Assembly (NCBI GenBank): GCA_017960705.1
Contig: JAGCYR010000105.1
Span: 1 to 7,026, forward strand
Length of the DNA stretch: 7,026 bases
Direction of reading: 5' to 3'
DNA from: Clostridia bacterium
GTDB lineage: Bacteria; Bacillota; Clostridia; Oscillospirales; CAG-272
Shown here: piece by piece, positions 1 to 6,110 of the stretch
How positions within the stretch are numbered: position 1 is the stretch's first letter
How the letters are laid out: the number at the start of each line of letters is the position of its first letter
Translations under genes and position numbers: made by a program
Notes under the pieces: model-generated
What the model saw: the letters and a program-made list of their open reading frames with translations, nothing else
The model's database searches: none
Told to the model about the DNA's origin: nothing

Positions 1-63
1 AGCCGACGTTTGACCCTCCCGTTCGACCCGCGTTTACTTTTTTCGTCCGCGCCCCGTCCGCGC
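1..63. other. Upstream flank without identifiable gene
   Basis: This short stretch precedes the first promoter. It holds a T-rich run at about 39-46 that could be the tail of a terminator for a gene outside the window, but I see no convincing stem in front of it. The frame of the DUF1858 gene stays open back to the window edge. The promoter and Shine-Dalgarno sequence that follow argue that this is chance in GC-rich DNA rather than coding sequence. Confidence 0.4.
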
Positions 64-92
64 TTGACAAACCGGGGCGTTCGGGTTATAAT
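64..92 (+). promoter_or_regulatory. Consensus sigma-A promoter for the DUF1858-trmK-NIF3 operon
   Basis: A -35 box TTGACA (64-69) and a -10 box TATAAT (87-92) are separated by exactly 17 bp, matching the vegetative sigma-factor consensus at all twelve positions. The expected transcription start is near 99, giving a leader of only about 24 nt that holds little beyond the ribosome binding site. There is no room for a riboswitch, so expression is probably constitutive and strong. Confidence 0.9.
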
Positions 93-122
93 AGTGGCGA
101 ACCAAGAGAGGGGGTATACCAA

Positions 123-326
123 ATGACCGTTACCAAGGATTCCGTGATCGGCGACGTTCTCGACGAGAATATCGAGACCGCGCAGTTCTTTTTCGAGATC
201 GGGATGCATTGTCTCGGCTGTCCCGCGTCCCGCGGGGAGACCATCGAGCAGGCGTGCGCCGTCCACGGCACCGACGCCGACGAGCTGGTCGAGCGGATCA
301 ATGCGTTTCTTTCGTCCGGAAAATGA
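123..326 (+). CDS. DUF1858 (hybrid-cluster-protein-associated redox disulfide) domain protein
   Basis: This 67-residue protein consists almost wholly of one DUF1858 domain. The diagnostic segment is the CLGC pair (C30, C33) in a GMHCLGCPAS context, followed by a helix beginning ETIEQACAVHG, which is the usual family pattern. The family occurs mainly in anaerobes, alone or fused to other domains, and is named for its link to hybrid cluster proteins. Its exact chemistry is not settled, but a CxxC redox disulfide or metal site is the usual proposal. There is no signal peptide or membrane segment, so it should be cytoplasmic. The start is supported by a purine-rich Shine-Dalgarno (AGAGAGGGGG, 105-114) 8 nt upstream and by the promoter just before it. 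It is the first gene of the operon, and its TGA overlaps the trmK start (ATGA, 323-326). Family assignment is firm; cellular role is unknown. Confidence 0.9.
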   Translation: MTVTKDSVIGDVLDENIETAQFFFEIGMHCLGCPASRGETIEQACAVHGTDADELVERINAFLSSGK

Positions 327-1033
327 CGCGCCGTTCCGCACTTGACGGGCGTCTGTCGCTCGCGGCGGGATTCGTGAGGCAGGGGGCGCGGTTTGCCGAC
401 GTCGGCACCGACCACGCCCGCCTGCCTCTGTTTCTTGTCGCAGAGGGACGGGTCTCCTGCGCCGTCGCGACCGACGTCGCGGAGGGACCGCTTACCCGCG
501 CAAAGAAAGCGATCGACGACGCGGGACTGTCGGACAGGATCGAGACGCGTTTGACCGACGGCTTGACGGGACTGGAAACCGCCCGTCCGACCGATATCGC
601 GATCTGCGGGATGGGGGGAGAGCTGATCGCACGGATCGTCTCCGAGGCGAGCTTTATCCGCGACCCCTCGATCCGTCTGATCCTCCAGCCCATGACCCAC
701 GCCGACCGTCTGCGCGCGTCGCTCGCGTCGCTCGGCTTTGCGATCTCGGACGAGGAATACGGGATCGCTTCGGCAAGACCGTACGTCTGTATCGTCGCGT
801 CCTTCACCGGAAAGGTCGAAAACCCCACCCCCCTGACCCTTGAGATCAGTACCCCCGCCGTCCGCCGCAACCCCGATTCGCCCGCTTTCGCCGCCTACGT
901 CCGGCGGAGGATCAAGGCGCGGGAGAAGGAGCTGGCGGGCTGTCTCGCCAAGGGGGATCAAACGGGAGCGGAGGCGTTATCCGACCTGATCCGCGAACTG
1001 AAAAGCGCCTGTCCCGCCCAAAACGAAAAATGA
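323..1033 (+). CDS. trmK: tRNA (adenine(22)-N(1))-methyltransferase TrmK
   Basis: TrmK transfers a methyl group from S-adenosylmethionine to N1 of A22 in the D-loop region of bacterial tRNAs. The 236-residue product is about the length of the Bacillus subtilis enzyme. A Rossmann-type methyltransferase core is visible: motif I ADVGTDHARLP (25-35, SAM binding), an acidic strand end at ATDVAEGPL (49-57), and the family signature ICGMGGELI (94-102) followed by LILQPM (119-124). A charged helical C-terminal tail (about 184-230) matches the coiled-coil domain of the family. The frame is open further upstream, but the ATG at 323 overlaps the DUF1858 stop as ATGA and starts the normal domain (LDGRLSLAAGFV). 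The Shine-Dalgarno there is weak, so translation is probably coupled to the upstream gene. The next gene encodes the NIF3-family protein, the usual Bacillota partner of trmK. Confidence 0.93.
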   Translation: MTRRSALDGRLSLAAGFVRQGARFADVGTDHARLPLFLVAEGRVSCAVATDVAEGPLTRAKKAIDDAGLSDRIETRLTDGLTGLETARPTDIAICGMGGELIARIVSEASFIRDPSIRLILQPMTHADRLRASLASLGFAISDEEYGIASARPYVCIVASFTGKVENPTPLTLEISTPAVRRNPDSPAFAAYVRRRIKAREKELAGCLAKGDQTGAEALSDLIRELKSACPAQNEK

Positions 1034-1047
1034 AACGGAGAGGGAAT

Positions 1048-1830
1048 ATGACCGTCCGTGAACTGAACGAACTGCTGAACCGGCGCTTCCCGCCCGCCCT
1101 GTCCGCGGAGTGGGACTGCGACGGGCTGCAGGTCTCACCCGACCCCGACGCCGAAGTGACCGGGGTCCTGATCGCGCTGGATCCGACCGACGCGGCGATC
1201 GACGAAGCGAAAAAGACCGGGTGCAGCGTCATCCTCACCCACCATCCGCTGATCTTCCAGCCTCTTTCGGACGTTCCCCCGGAGAGCGGGGTCGGACGGC
1301 GCGTGCAGCGGTTACTGTCTCTCGGAATATCCGCGATCTCCTGCCACACCCGCTGCGACGCGGCGGAGGGCGGGATCAACGATTCGCTTGCGGAGATGAT
1401 GGGGCTGACCGGCGTGACTTCCTTTGCAGACGGGATCCCCCGCATCGGTACGCTTACCCGTCCGATGACCCCCGCCGAGGCGGTTTCGTTCGTCCTCGGA
1501 GCGACCGGCGCGCCGAAAGCCCTCTATTCCGGCAAAGCCCCCGAAATAATCACGCGGATCGCGGTCTGCGGAGGCTCGGGCAAGGATTGCCTGTTCGCCG
1601 CGGCGGAGGCGGGCGCCGACCTGTATTTCACGGGCGAACTCTCCTATCACAGCCGGCTGGACGCCAACGATCTGTCCCTCCTCGCGGTCGAGGTCGGGCA
1701 CGACGTAAGCGAGAGGCACGCAGTAACGGTCTTTTATTCCGCGCTCTCGTCTGTTGCCCCCGAACTGCCGACGGTTCTCTTCGACTACCGCGCGGGCAAC
1801 GGTTTTTCGGGCGGAAGACTTGACATTTGA
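1048..1830 (+). CDS. NIF3-like dinuclear metal center protein (YqfO/YbgI family)
   Basis: This 260-residue protein belongs to the NIF3 family, ring-shaped hexamers that bind two metal ions per subunit. The biochemical role is uncertain. All five expected metal ligands are visible: the HH pair at 65-66 (LTHHPLIFQ), D104 (HTRCDAAEGGIND), and H218 and E222 (VGHDVSER). A central GELSYH block (196-201) also fits. The PII-like insertion that brings some Gram-positive members to about 370 residues is absent, so this is the short, E. coli YbgI-like form. I chose ATG 1048 because GGAG (1037-1040) lies 7 nt upstream and the protein then begins MTVRELNELL, as family members do. An in-frame ATG at 1030 overlaps the trmK stop as ATGA and would add six residues (MKRRGN). 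Adjacency to trmK is conserved in Bacillota, and both genes share one transcript here. The last codons contain the -35 box of the tyrS promoter. Confidence 0.9.
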   Translation: MTVRELNELLNRRFPPALSAEWDCDGLQVSPDPDAEVTGVLIALDPTDAAIDEAKKTGCSVILTHHPLIFQPLSDVPPESGVGRRVQRLLSLGISAISCHTRCDAAEGGINDSLAEMMGLTGVTSFADGIPRIGTLTRPMTPAEAVSFVLGATGAPKALYSGKAPEIITRIAVCGGSGKDCLFAAAEAGADLYFTGELSYHSRLDANDLSLLAVEVGHDVSERHAVTVFYSALSSVAPELPTVLFDYRAGNGFSGGRLDI

Positions 1831-1848
1831 CCCGCTCTTTGTTATACT
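1820..1848 (+). promoter_or_regulatory. Sigma-A promoter for tyrS, overlapping the NIF3 gene end
   Basis: The -35 box TTGACA (1820-1825) and -10 box TATACT (1843-1848) are 17 bp apart, 11 of 12 consensus matches. The -35 box is formed by codons for L258-D259-I260 of the NIF3 gene, whose TGA is at 1828-1830. Transcription should start near 1855, leaving a leader of about 36 nt before tyrS. That is far too short for the T-box riboswitch that often controls tyrS in Bacillota. I see no terminator ahead of the promoter, so read-through from the upstream operon could add to tyrS expression. Confidence 0.88.
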
Positions 1849-1890
1849 TTTCAATAATCGTAACAAACGACCCCGAAAGGAAATATCGAT

Positions 1891-3111
1891 ATGACCCTGT
1901 ATGAAGAACTGAAAGCGCGCGGGCTCGTCGCGCAGGTCTCCGACGAGGACGTGATCTCCCGTATGATCAACGAGGGGAAGGCGACCTTCTATATCGGATT
2001 CGACTGCACCGCCGACAGCCTGACCGCCGGGCATTTCATGGCGCTGACCCTGATGAAGCGGCTGCAGGCGGCGGGCAACACCCCGATCGCCCTGATCGGC
2101 GGCGGGACCACCATGATCGGCGACCCGACGGGCAGGACCGATATGCGCAAGATGCTGACCCGCGAGGATATCGACCACAACGCCGCCTGTTTCAAACGGC
2201 AGATGGAGCGTTTCATCGACTTCGGACCCGGGAAGGCGATGATGGTCAACAACGCCGACTGGCTGCTCGACCTCAACTACATCGAGTTTTTGCGCGAGGT
2301 CGGCGCGTGCTTCTCGGTCAACAATATGCTCCGCGCAGAGTGCTACAAACAGCGGATGGAGAAGGGGCTCTCCTTTTTCGAGTTCAACTATATGATCATG
2401 CAGTCCTACGACTTCTACTACCTGTTCCAGAAGTACGGGTGCAATATGGAGTTCGGCGGCGACGATCAGTGGTCGAATATGCTCGGCGGCACCGAACTGA
2501 TCCGCAAGAAACTCGGTCGTGACGCTTACGCCATGACCATCACGCTCCTGACCGACTCGCAGGGCAAGAAGATGGGCAAGACCGCGGGCAACGCCGTCTG
2601 GCTCGACCCCGAGAAGACCTCGCCCTACGACTTCTACCAGTACTGGCGGAACGTCGGGGACGCGGACGTTTTGAAATGTATCCGGATGCTGACCTTCCTT
2701 CCCCTTGAACAGATCGAGGAGATGGACAAATGGGAGGGCAGCCGCCTGAACGAAGCGAAAGAGATCCTTGCCTACGAGCTGACCAAAACCGTCCACGGAG
2801 AAGCCGAAGCCGAGAAAGCGAAGAACGCCGGCAAGGCGTTGTTCGGCGGTGCGGGAGAGGGCGGCGACGTCCCGACCCTGACGCTTTCCGACGCCGATTT
2901 CACCGACGGCGCGATCGACGTTCTGACGCTTCTCGTCAAGGCGGGTTTGGTCCCCTCTAAATCCGAAGCCCGCCGCGCGGTCGAGCAGGGCGGCGTGACG
3001 GTCGACGGCGAGCGCGTGACCGACATCAAAACGACTTATCCCAAAGAGAGCTTCGCCGACGGCAAACTGGTTCGCCGCGGCAAAAAGAGCTTTATGAAAG
3101 TCAAGGCGTGA
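1891..3111 (+). CDS. tyrS: Tyrosyl-tRNA synthetase
   Basis: TyrRS activates tyrosine with ATP and loads it on tRNA-Tyr. The 406-residue product is a complete bacterial class I enzyme: a Rossmann catalytic domain (about 1-225), the KMSKS-like loop KMGKT (227-231), an anticodon-binding helical domain (about 240-325) and a C-terminal S4 RNA-binding domain (about 340-400; SKSEARRAVEQGGVTVDG). Tyrosine-pocket residues Y34 (ATFYIGFD), D78 (IGDPTGR), and Y167, Q171 and D174 (NYMIMQSYD) are present. The HIGH motif reads TAGH (45-48): the first histidine is threonine, while T40 and H48 are kept. The ATG is preceded by GAAAGGA (1875-1881) with about 9 nt spacing. The gene has its own promoter overlapping the NIF3 gene end, no T-box leader, and ends just before a strong terminator. 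Function is very likely intact because the rest of the active site is conserved. Confidence 0.97.
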   Translation: MTLYEELKARGLVAQVSDEDVISRMINEGKATFYIGFDCTADSLTAGHFMALTLMKRLQAAGNTPIALIGGGTTMIGDPTGRTDMRKMLTREDIDHNAACFKRQMERFIDFGPGKAMMVNNADWLLDLNYIEFLREVGACFSVNNMLRAECYKQRMEKGLSFFEFNYMIMQSYDFYYLFQKYGCNMEFGGDDQWSNMLGGTELIRKKLGRDAYAMTITLLTDSQGKKMGKTAGNAVWLDPEKTSPYDFYQYWRNVGDADVLKCIRMLTFLPLEQIEEMDKWEGSRLNEAKEILAYELTKTVHGEAEAEKAKNAGKALFGGAGEGGDVPTLTLSDADFTDGAIDVLTLLVKAGLVPSKSEARRAVEQGGVTVDGERVTDIKTTYPKESFADGKLVRRGKKSFMKVKA

Positions 3112-3118
3112 GAACGCC

Positions 3119-3156
3119 GCGGCGGAGAGATCACCCGGTCTTTCCGCCGCTTTTTT
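3119..3156 (+). terminator. Intrinsic terminator downstream of tyrS
   Basis: A 12-bp stem (3119-3130 paired with 3139-3150, one G-U pair, GC-rich base GCGGCGG/CCGCCGC) encloses an 8-nt loop and is followed at once by six T residues (3151-3156). It starts 8 nt after the tyrS stop. It should end most tyrS transcripts, which leaves the next gene, starting only 25 nt after the T run, without an obvious source of transcription. Confidence 0.93.
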
Positions 3157-3181
3157 CACACGACCGAAAGGAGACGGGACG

Positions 3182-3739
3182 ATGGAGACCGAAAAAAAAC
3201 TGCACGGACTTACGCGGGAGGAATTTGAAAAGTTTACCATCTACGCCCACGCGACGAACGACCGGGCGTCGAACCTTGCGCGCGCAGAGATCCTCGGCTT
3301 CGGGGGAAAAGAGACCGAGATCGCCCCGGGCGCGAACGTCCGCGTTTCCCCCGACCGGATCGGGCGGCGGTCGTTCATCGGTCTCTACTGTTATCTCAAC
3401 GGCAAAGTGCCGGTCGGGGACGACGTGCTGATCGGTCCCCACTGTTCGCTCGACGCCGGGAATCACACGTTCGATCCCGCGACCGGCGCTTTCACCGCCA
3501 GAACCGAGGGCGACGGCGACGAGAGCGTGGTGATCGGGGACGGGTCGTGGCTCTGCTCCAACGTGACGGTCACGCCGGGGTGCAAGATCGGGCGCGCGAA
3601 CCTGATCTGCGCGGGCGCCGTCGTCACCAAGAGCACCCCCGACTACGCAATCATGGCGGGGGTCCCGGCAAAACGGGTCGGGGAGATCGACCCCGCGACG
3701 GGAGAATACCGCTGGTTTGATAAGGGAGAAACAAAGTGA
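3182..3739 (+). CDS. Hexapeptide-repeat (LbH) acyltransferase
   Basis: This 185-residue protein looks like a left-handed beta-helix O-acetyltransferase, related to the maltose/galactoside acetyltransferase group, which moves an acetyl or other acyl group from CoA to a sugar hydroxyl. Hexapeptide repeats are visible at about 57-95 (IGRRSFIG, VGDDVLIGPHCSL) and 116-150 (VVIGDGSWLCSNVTVTPGCKIG, LICAGAVVTKS), ending in the typical cap AIMAGVPAKRVGEI (156-169). H95 in AGNHTFD is the likely catalytic histidine. The N-terminus is a short helical, soluble segment with no signal peptide. AAAGGAG (3167-3173) lies 8 nt before the ATG. The TGA overlaps the GTG of the heparinase-family gene, so the two are translationally coupled and probably act on the same glycan or metabolite. 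The acceptor cannot be read from the sequence; serine or other xenobiotic-type acetyltransferases use similar folds. Confidence 0.85.
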   Translation: METEKKLHGLTREEFEKFTIYAHATNDRASNLARAEILGFGGKETEIAPGANVRVSPDRIGRRSFIGLYCYLNGKVPVGDDVLIGPHCSLDAGNHTFDPATGAFTARTEGDGDESVVIGDGSWLCSNVTVTPGCKIGRANLICAGAVVTKSTPDYAIMAGVPAKRVGEIDPATGEYRWFDKGETK

Positions 3740-5832
3740 CGCTGTGGGATAATCAAACGCGGACGAAAAACGCGGATCTGTTTCCCGCGCCCGAAAACGG
3801 TGCGACGGTCCTTGAGACGCCGCCCTGCTTTTCGTGGCTGCCCGCGCCCGGAGAGGGACCCTATACCGTCGTGATCCAAAACGAAAACGGCTTGGTCCTG
3901 CGGGAGTCTTGCGCCGAAAACTGCTTCGTTCCCGCCCGCCCGCTCGCTCCCGGCGAGTACCGCTGGGACGTTGTCCGGGGAGATTCGCACAGGGGAGAGC
4001 AGACCTTTACGGTCTCCCCCGACGCGATCCCGTTCCTCCGTCCGACGGCGGAAGAGACGCTCGCCGGTATCCCTTCGGGGCATCCGCGCCATCTGTTTTC
4101 GGAGGCGGATATACCGGCGCTTCTTGCCGAACGCAAAACCGAAGCCGAAACCCTGAAACGGACGGTCGACCTCGCGCTCCGCGACCGGATCCCCGAATCC
4201 CCGCGCTTCCTGCACGATCCCGCCGCGCTCCCGTACCGGGAGTATTTCGGTCTGTTCCGGGAGGCGTGCGACCGCGATCTCGTCGCGCTTTCGCTCGGTT
4301 ACGCCCTGTTCGGGGACGAGGAAAGCGGGGAAGCGGCGAAAAAACGGCTTCTGACCTTCGTTTCGTGGGACCCGAACGCCGAACGTTCGCTCGAGGGGCC
4401 GTGCGACGAGATCGGGCTTTCGCTTGCCCGCTGCCTGCCTTCGGTCTACGATCTGCTCTGTCCGATCCTCTCGGACGGGGAGCGTTCTCTCGTGCAGACC
4501 GCGATCGCGGCGTACGCCCGCCAATGCGAGAACCGTCTGCGTTCGCTCGATTATCTTTCGCACCCCGGCGACTCCCACGCGGGGCGCCTTCCTGCGTATC
4601 TCGGGGAGGCGGCGCTGATCCTTTCGGATACGGACGCCGTCGATCGGGAGACTTGTCTCCGTTGGCTCTCCTACGTTCTTACGATCTACGGCGGGATCTT
4701 CCCGCACTACGGGGGGAGCGACGGCGGCTGGGCGGAGGGATCCTTCTACGCGACCAGCTACGTCAAATGGTATCTTCCGTTCTTTGCGGCGGTCGAACGC
4801 TATTCGGGCAAGAGTTTGCTTTCCCGTCCCTTCTACCGCAATCTGACCCGTTTCCTTCTGACCTTCGCGGATCCCGCAGCCGAGAACCATCCCTTCGGGG
4901 ACGGCTATTGGAGCCCGGGCGAGAACGACGCCGAATGGCCGGGCTTCTTCGCGCAGAACCCGTACCGCTATTACGCCCGCCGCTTCGGACCTCCCTCCGC
5001 CGAAAAGAGAAGCGGGGAACTCGAATCCCCCGCGTACTATAAACTGCACCTGCTCGACCTGTTTCTCCCGACGCCGAAAGAGAAAGGCGCGGAGGAACCC
5101 GGGCGGCTGACCGTCTTTTCCGACACCGGCTTGATCGCGCTCCGCACCAAGCCCGGGGACCCGGCGGAAAACCTCGTCTGCCTCGTCCGCGCGTCGAAAT
5201 ACGGCTCGGATTCCCACCGCCATCCCGATCAGGGCGGCTTCGCGCTGTTCTGCGGCGGGGTCGCTCTGCTCTCGCCGTCGGGCTACTTCGGACGGCGCTA
5301 CGGAACGAGACACCACCGGGAGTGGACCAATACTTCCCGGGCGCACAACGTTCCGCTTTTCGGGGGCGTCGGGCAGTACGAGAACAGTTGCCGCGCCGTC
5401 GGACGGATCCTCTCCGCGTCGGACGACGGAACGACCCTTGCCGCCGAAGTCGAGGCGGGCGGCGCCTATCCCGTCCCGGTCGAGTGGAAACGGGAGTTCG
5501 CGCTGACGGAGAACCGGCTCACCGTGACCGACGAATTCTCGCTCGACGAGCCGGGGGAGGTCACGCTCTGTCTGCATACCCTGTCGCGACCCGAAATCGA
5601 CGGTAACGGATTCAGCGTGACCCGCCGCGGCGTGACCCTGATCTGCCGTCCGGCGGAGGGGATCGACCGCCCGCCCGAGATCGCGGACGAATTCGACGTC
5701 GGGTTAAACGACGGAGAGCCGGCGGAGTACGCCGTAGAGATGCCTCCGCAGTACCATATCCGTTACCGTCTCCCCTCGAACCGCCGCCGCGTGACCTTGA
5801 CTTTTTCGGTCTCCGGCAAGCCGGAAAAGTAA
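3736..5832 (+). CDS. Heparinase II/III-family polysaccharide lyase-like protein (DUF4962 type)
   Basis: The 698-residue product has the layout of heparinase II/III-family proteins, which cleave uronic-acid polysaccharides by beta-elimination. An Ig-like N-terminal part (about 17-93; LETPPCFSWLP) leads into the DUF4962-type segment GHPRHLFSEADIPALL (115-130). An alpha/alpha-toroid domain follows (about 130-440; SHAGRLPAYLGEAAL at 280-294, GGWAEGSFYATSY at 330-342), then a beta-sandwich domain (about 455-690) opening with SHRHPDQGGFAL (493-504). H494/H496/D498 and H537 (SRAHNVPLFGG) fit the metal/catalytic positions of the family, and E334 and Y338 are candidate active-site residues. There is no signal peptide or lipobox, unlike many secreted members, so it is predicted to be cytoplasmic. 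It may act on imported oligosaccharides or may not be a lyase at all. The GTG start overlaps the preceding stop (GTGA), with GGGAG (3724-3728) 7 nt upstream. Substrate unknown. Confidence 0.82.
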   Translation: MTLWDNQTRTKNADLFPAPENGATVLETPPCFSWLPAPGEGPYTVVIQNENGLVLRESCAENCFVPARPLAPGEYRWDVVRGDSHRGEQTFTVSPDAIPFLRPTAEETLAGIPSGHPRHLFSEADIPALLAERKTEAETLKRTVDLALRDRIPESPRFLHDPAALPYREYFGLFREACDRDLVALSLGYALFGDEESGEAAKKRLLTFVSWDPNAERSLEGPCDEIGLSLARCLPSVYDLLCPILSDGERSLVQTAIAAYARQCENRLRSLDYLSHPGDSHAGRLPAYLGEAALILSDTDAVDRETCLRWLSYVLTIYGGIFPHYGGSDGGWAEGSFYATSYVKWYLPFFAAVERYSGKSLLSRPFYRNLTRFLLTFADPAAENHPFGDGYWSPGENDAEWPGFFAQNPYRYYARRFGPPSAEKRSGELESPAYYKLHLLDLFLPTPKEKGAEEPGRLTVFSDTGLIALRTKPGDPAENLVCLVRASKYGSDSHRHPDQGGFALFCGGVALLSPSGYFGRRYGTRHHREWTNTSRAHNVPLFGGVGQYENSCRAVGRILSASDDGTTLAAEVEAGGAYPVPVEWKREFALTENRLTVTDEFSLDEPGEVTLCLHTLSRPEIDGNGFSVTRRGVTLICRPAEGIDRPPEIADEFDVGLNDGEPAEYAVEMPPQYHIRYRLPSNRRRVTLTFSVSGKPEK
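5801..5829 (+). other. Hairpin at the 3' end of the heparinase-family gene
   Basis: The last codons can fold into a 9-bp stem (5801-5809 with 5821-5829, one G-U pair) with an 11-nt loop. An alternative inner palindrome is TCCGGC/GCCGGA (5812-5825). No T run follows, so it is not a standard intrinsic terminator. It may be a transcript-stabilising 3' structure or simply chance. Confidence 0.35.
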
Positions 5833-5998
5833 CCGCGACCGCGCTCGATTTTTCCCGAATCTGTCCGCGTTTTTGCGTACCGCCCCCTTGTACTTGAACG
5901 ACGGTTTTCACACCGCTTCCGGGACGGTATCTCCCGACCGTTTTGACGGCGGGATCCCCCGCAGGGGGAAAAATCATTCCGAAACCCGAAAAAAAGAC

Positions 5999-6027
5999 TT
6001 GACAACCGCGGGCGGCTTATGTATAAT
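5999..6027 (+). promoter_or_regulatory. Consensus sigma-A promoter for yceD-rpmF
   Basis: The boxes TTGACA (5999-6004) and TATAAT (6022-6027) are separated by 17 bp and match consensus at all positions. An A-rich stretch just upstream (about 5988-5996) resembles part of an UP element. Transcription should start near 6034, giving a leader of about 77 nt before the yceD start. Confidence 0.92.
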
Positions 6028-6042
6028 ATATTCCGTGACTTT

Positions 6043-6065
6043 GGGCGTACTATCCGAAAACGCCC
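6043..6065 (+). other. Leader hairpin upstream of yceD
   Basis: GGGCGT (6043-6048) pairs with ACGCCC (6060-6065) around an 11-nt loop, about 10 nt after the expected transcription start. There is no T run behind it, so it is not an attenuator of the usual type. It could stabilise the 5' end of the mRNA or serve as a protein-binding site. The stem is short, so chance is possible. Confidence 0.35.
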
Positions 6066-6110
6066 GCTGTCAGCCTCGTTTACGTCCGATCCTTGACCGG
6101 GAGGAAGAGT

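Larger units (their letters stand above)
5833..6110. other. Intergenic region between the heparinase-family gene and yceD
   Basis: This 278-bp gap is the longest non-coding stretch in the window. It holds a small inverted repeat (5924-5928 with 5937-5941, followed by a short T run to 5944), a C6/G6-type hairpin (TCCCCC 5955-5960, GGGGGA 5964-5969), the yceD promoter, and a leader hairpin. None of the first two is a convincing terminator. No start codon with a good ribosome binding site opens a plausible small gene. Confidence 0.6.

Noticed and set aside
3..122. In-frame upstream extension of the DUF1858 gene to the window edge
   Set aside because: A perfect promoter and a good Shine-Dalgarno lie inside this stretch, and the domain starts normally at 123.
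1849..1890. T-box riboswitch for tyrS
   Set aside because: Only about 36 nt of leader remain after the promoter. There is no specifier stem, T-box sequence or antiterminator.
1312..3240. Long - strand open frame (642 codons) opposite the NIF3 gene and tyrS
   Set aside because: It is in codon register with the NIF3 gene and tyrS. Stops on that strand would need TTA, CTA or TCA codons in these genes, which GC-rich coding rarely uses. Its translation has no recognisable domain, while both + strand genes are unmistakable.
3834..5042. + strand open frame of about 400 codons inside the heparinase-family gene
   Set aside because: An arginine-rich out-of-frame shadow of GC-rich codons. It has no domain and no independent ribosome binding site.
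3643..5577. Long - strand open frame (644 codons) opposite the heparinase-family gene
   Set aside because: Same cause: it is in register with the + strand gene and free of stops because of codon bias. The translation is arginine-rich and of low complexity, without family motifs.
5953..5972. C-run/G-run hairpin as a terminator for the heparinase-family transcript
   Set aside because: The stem is only 6 bp with a 3-nt loop and is followed by A residues, not T, on the + strand. The other strand has no T run after it either.
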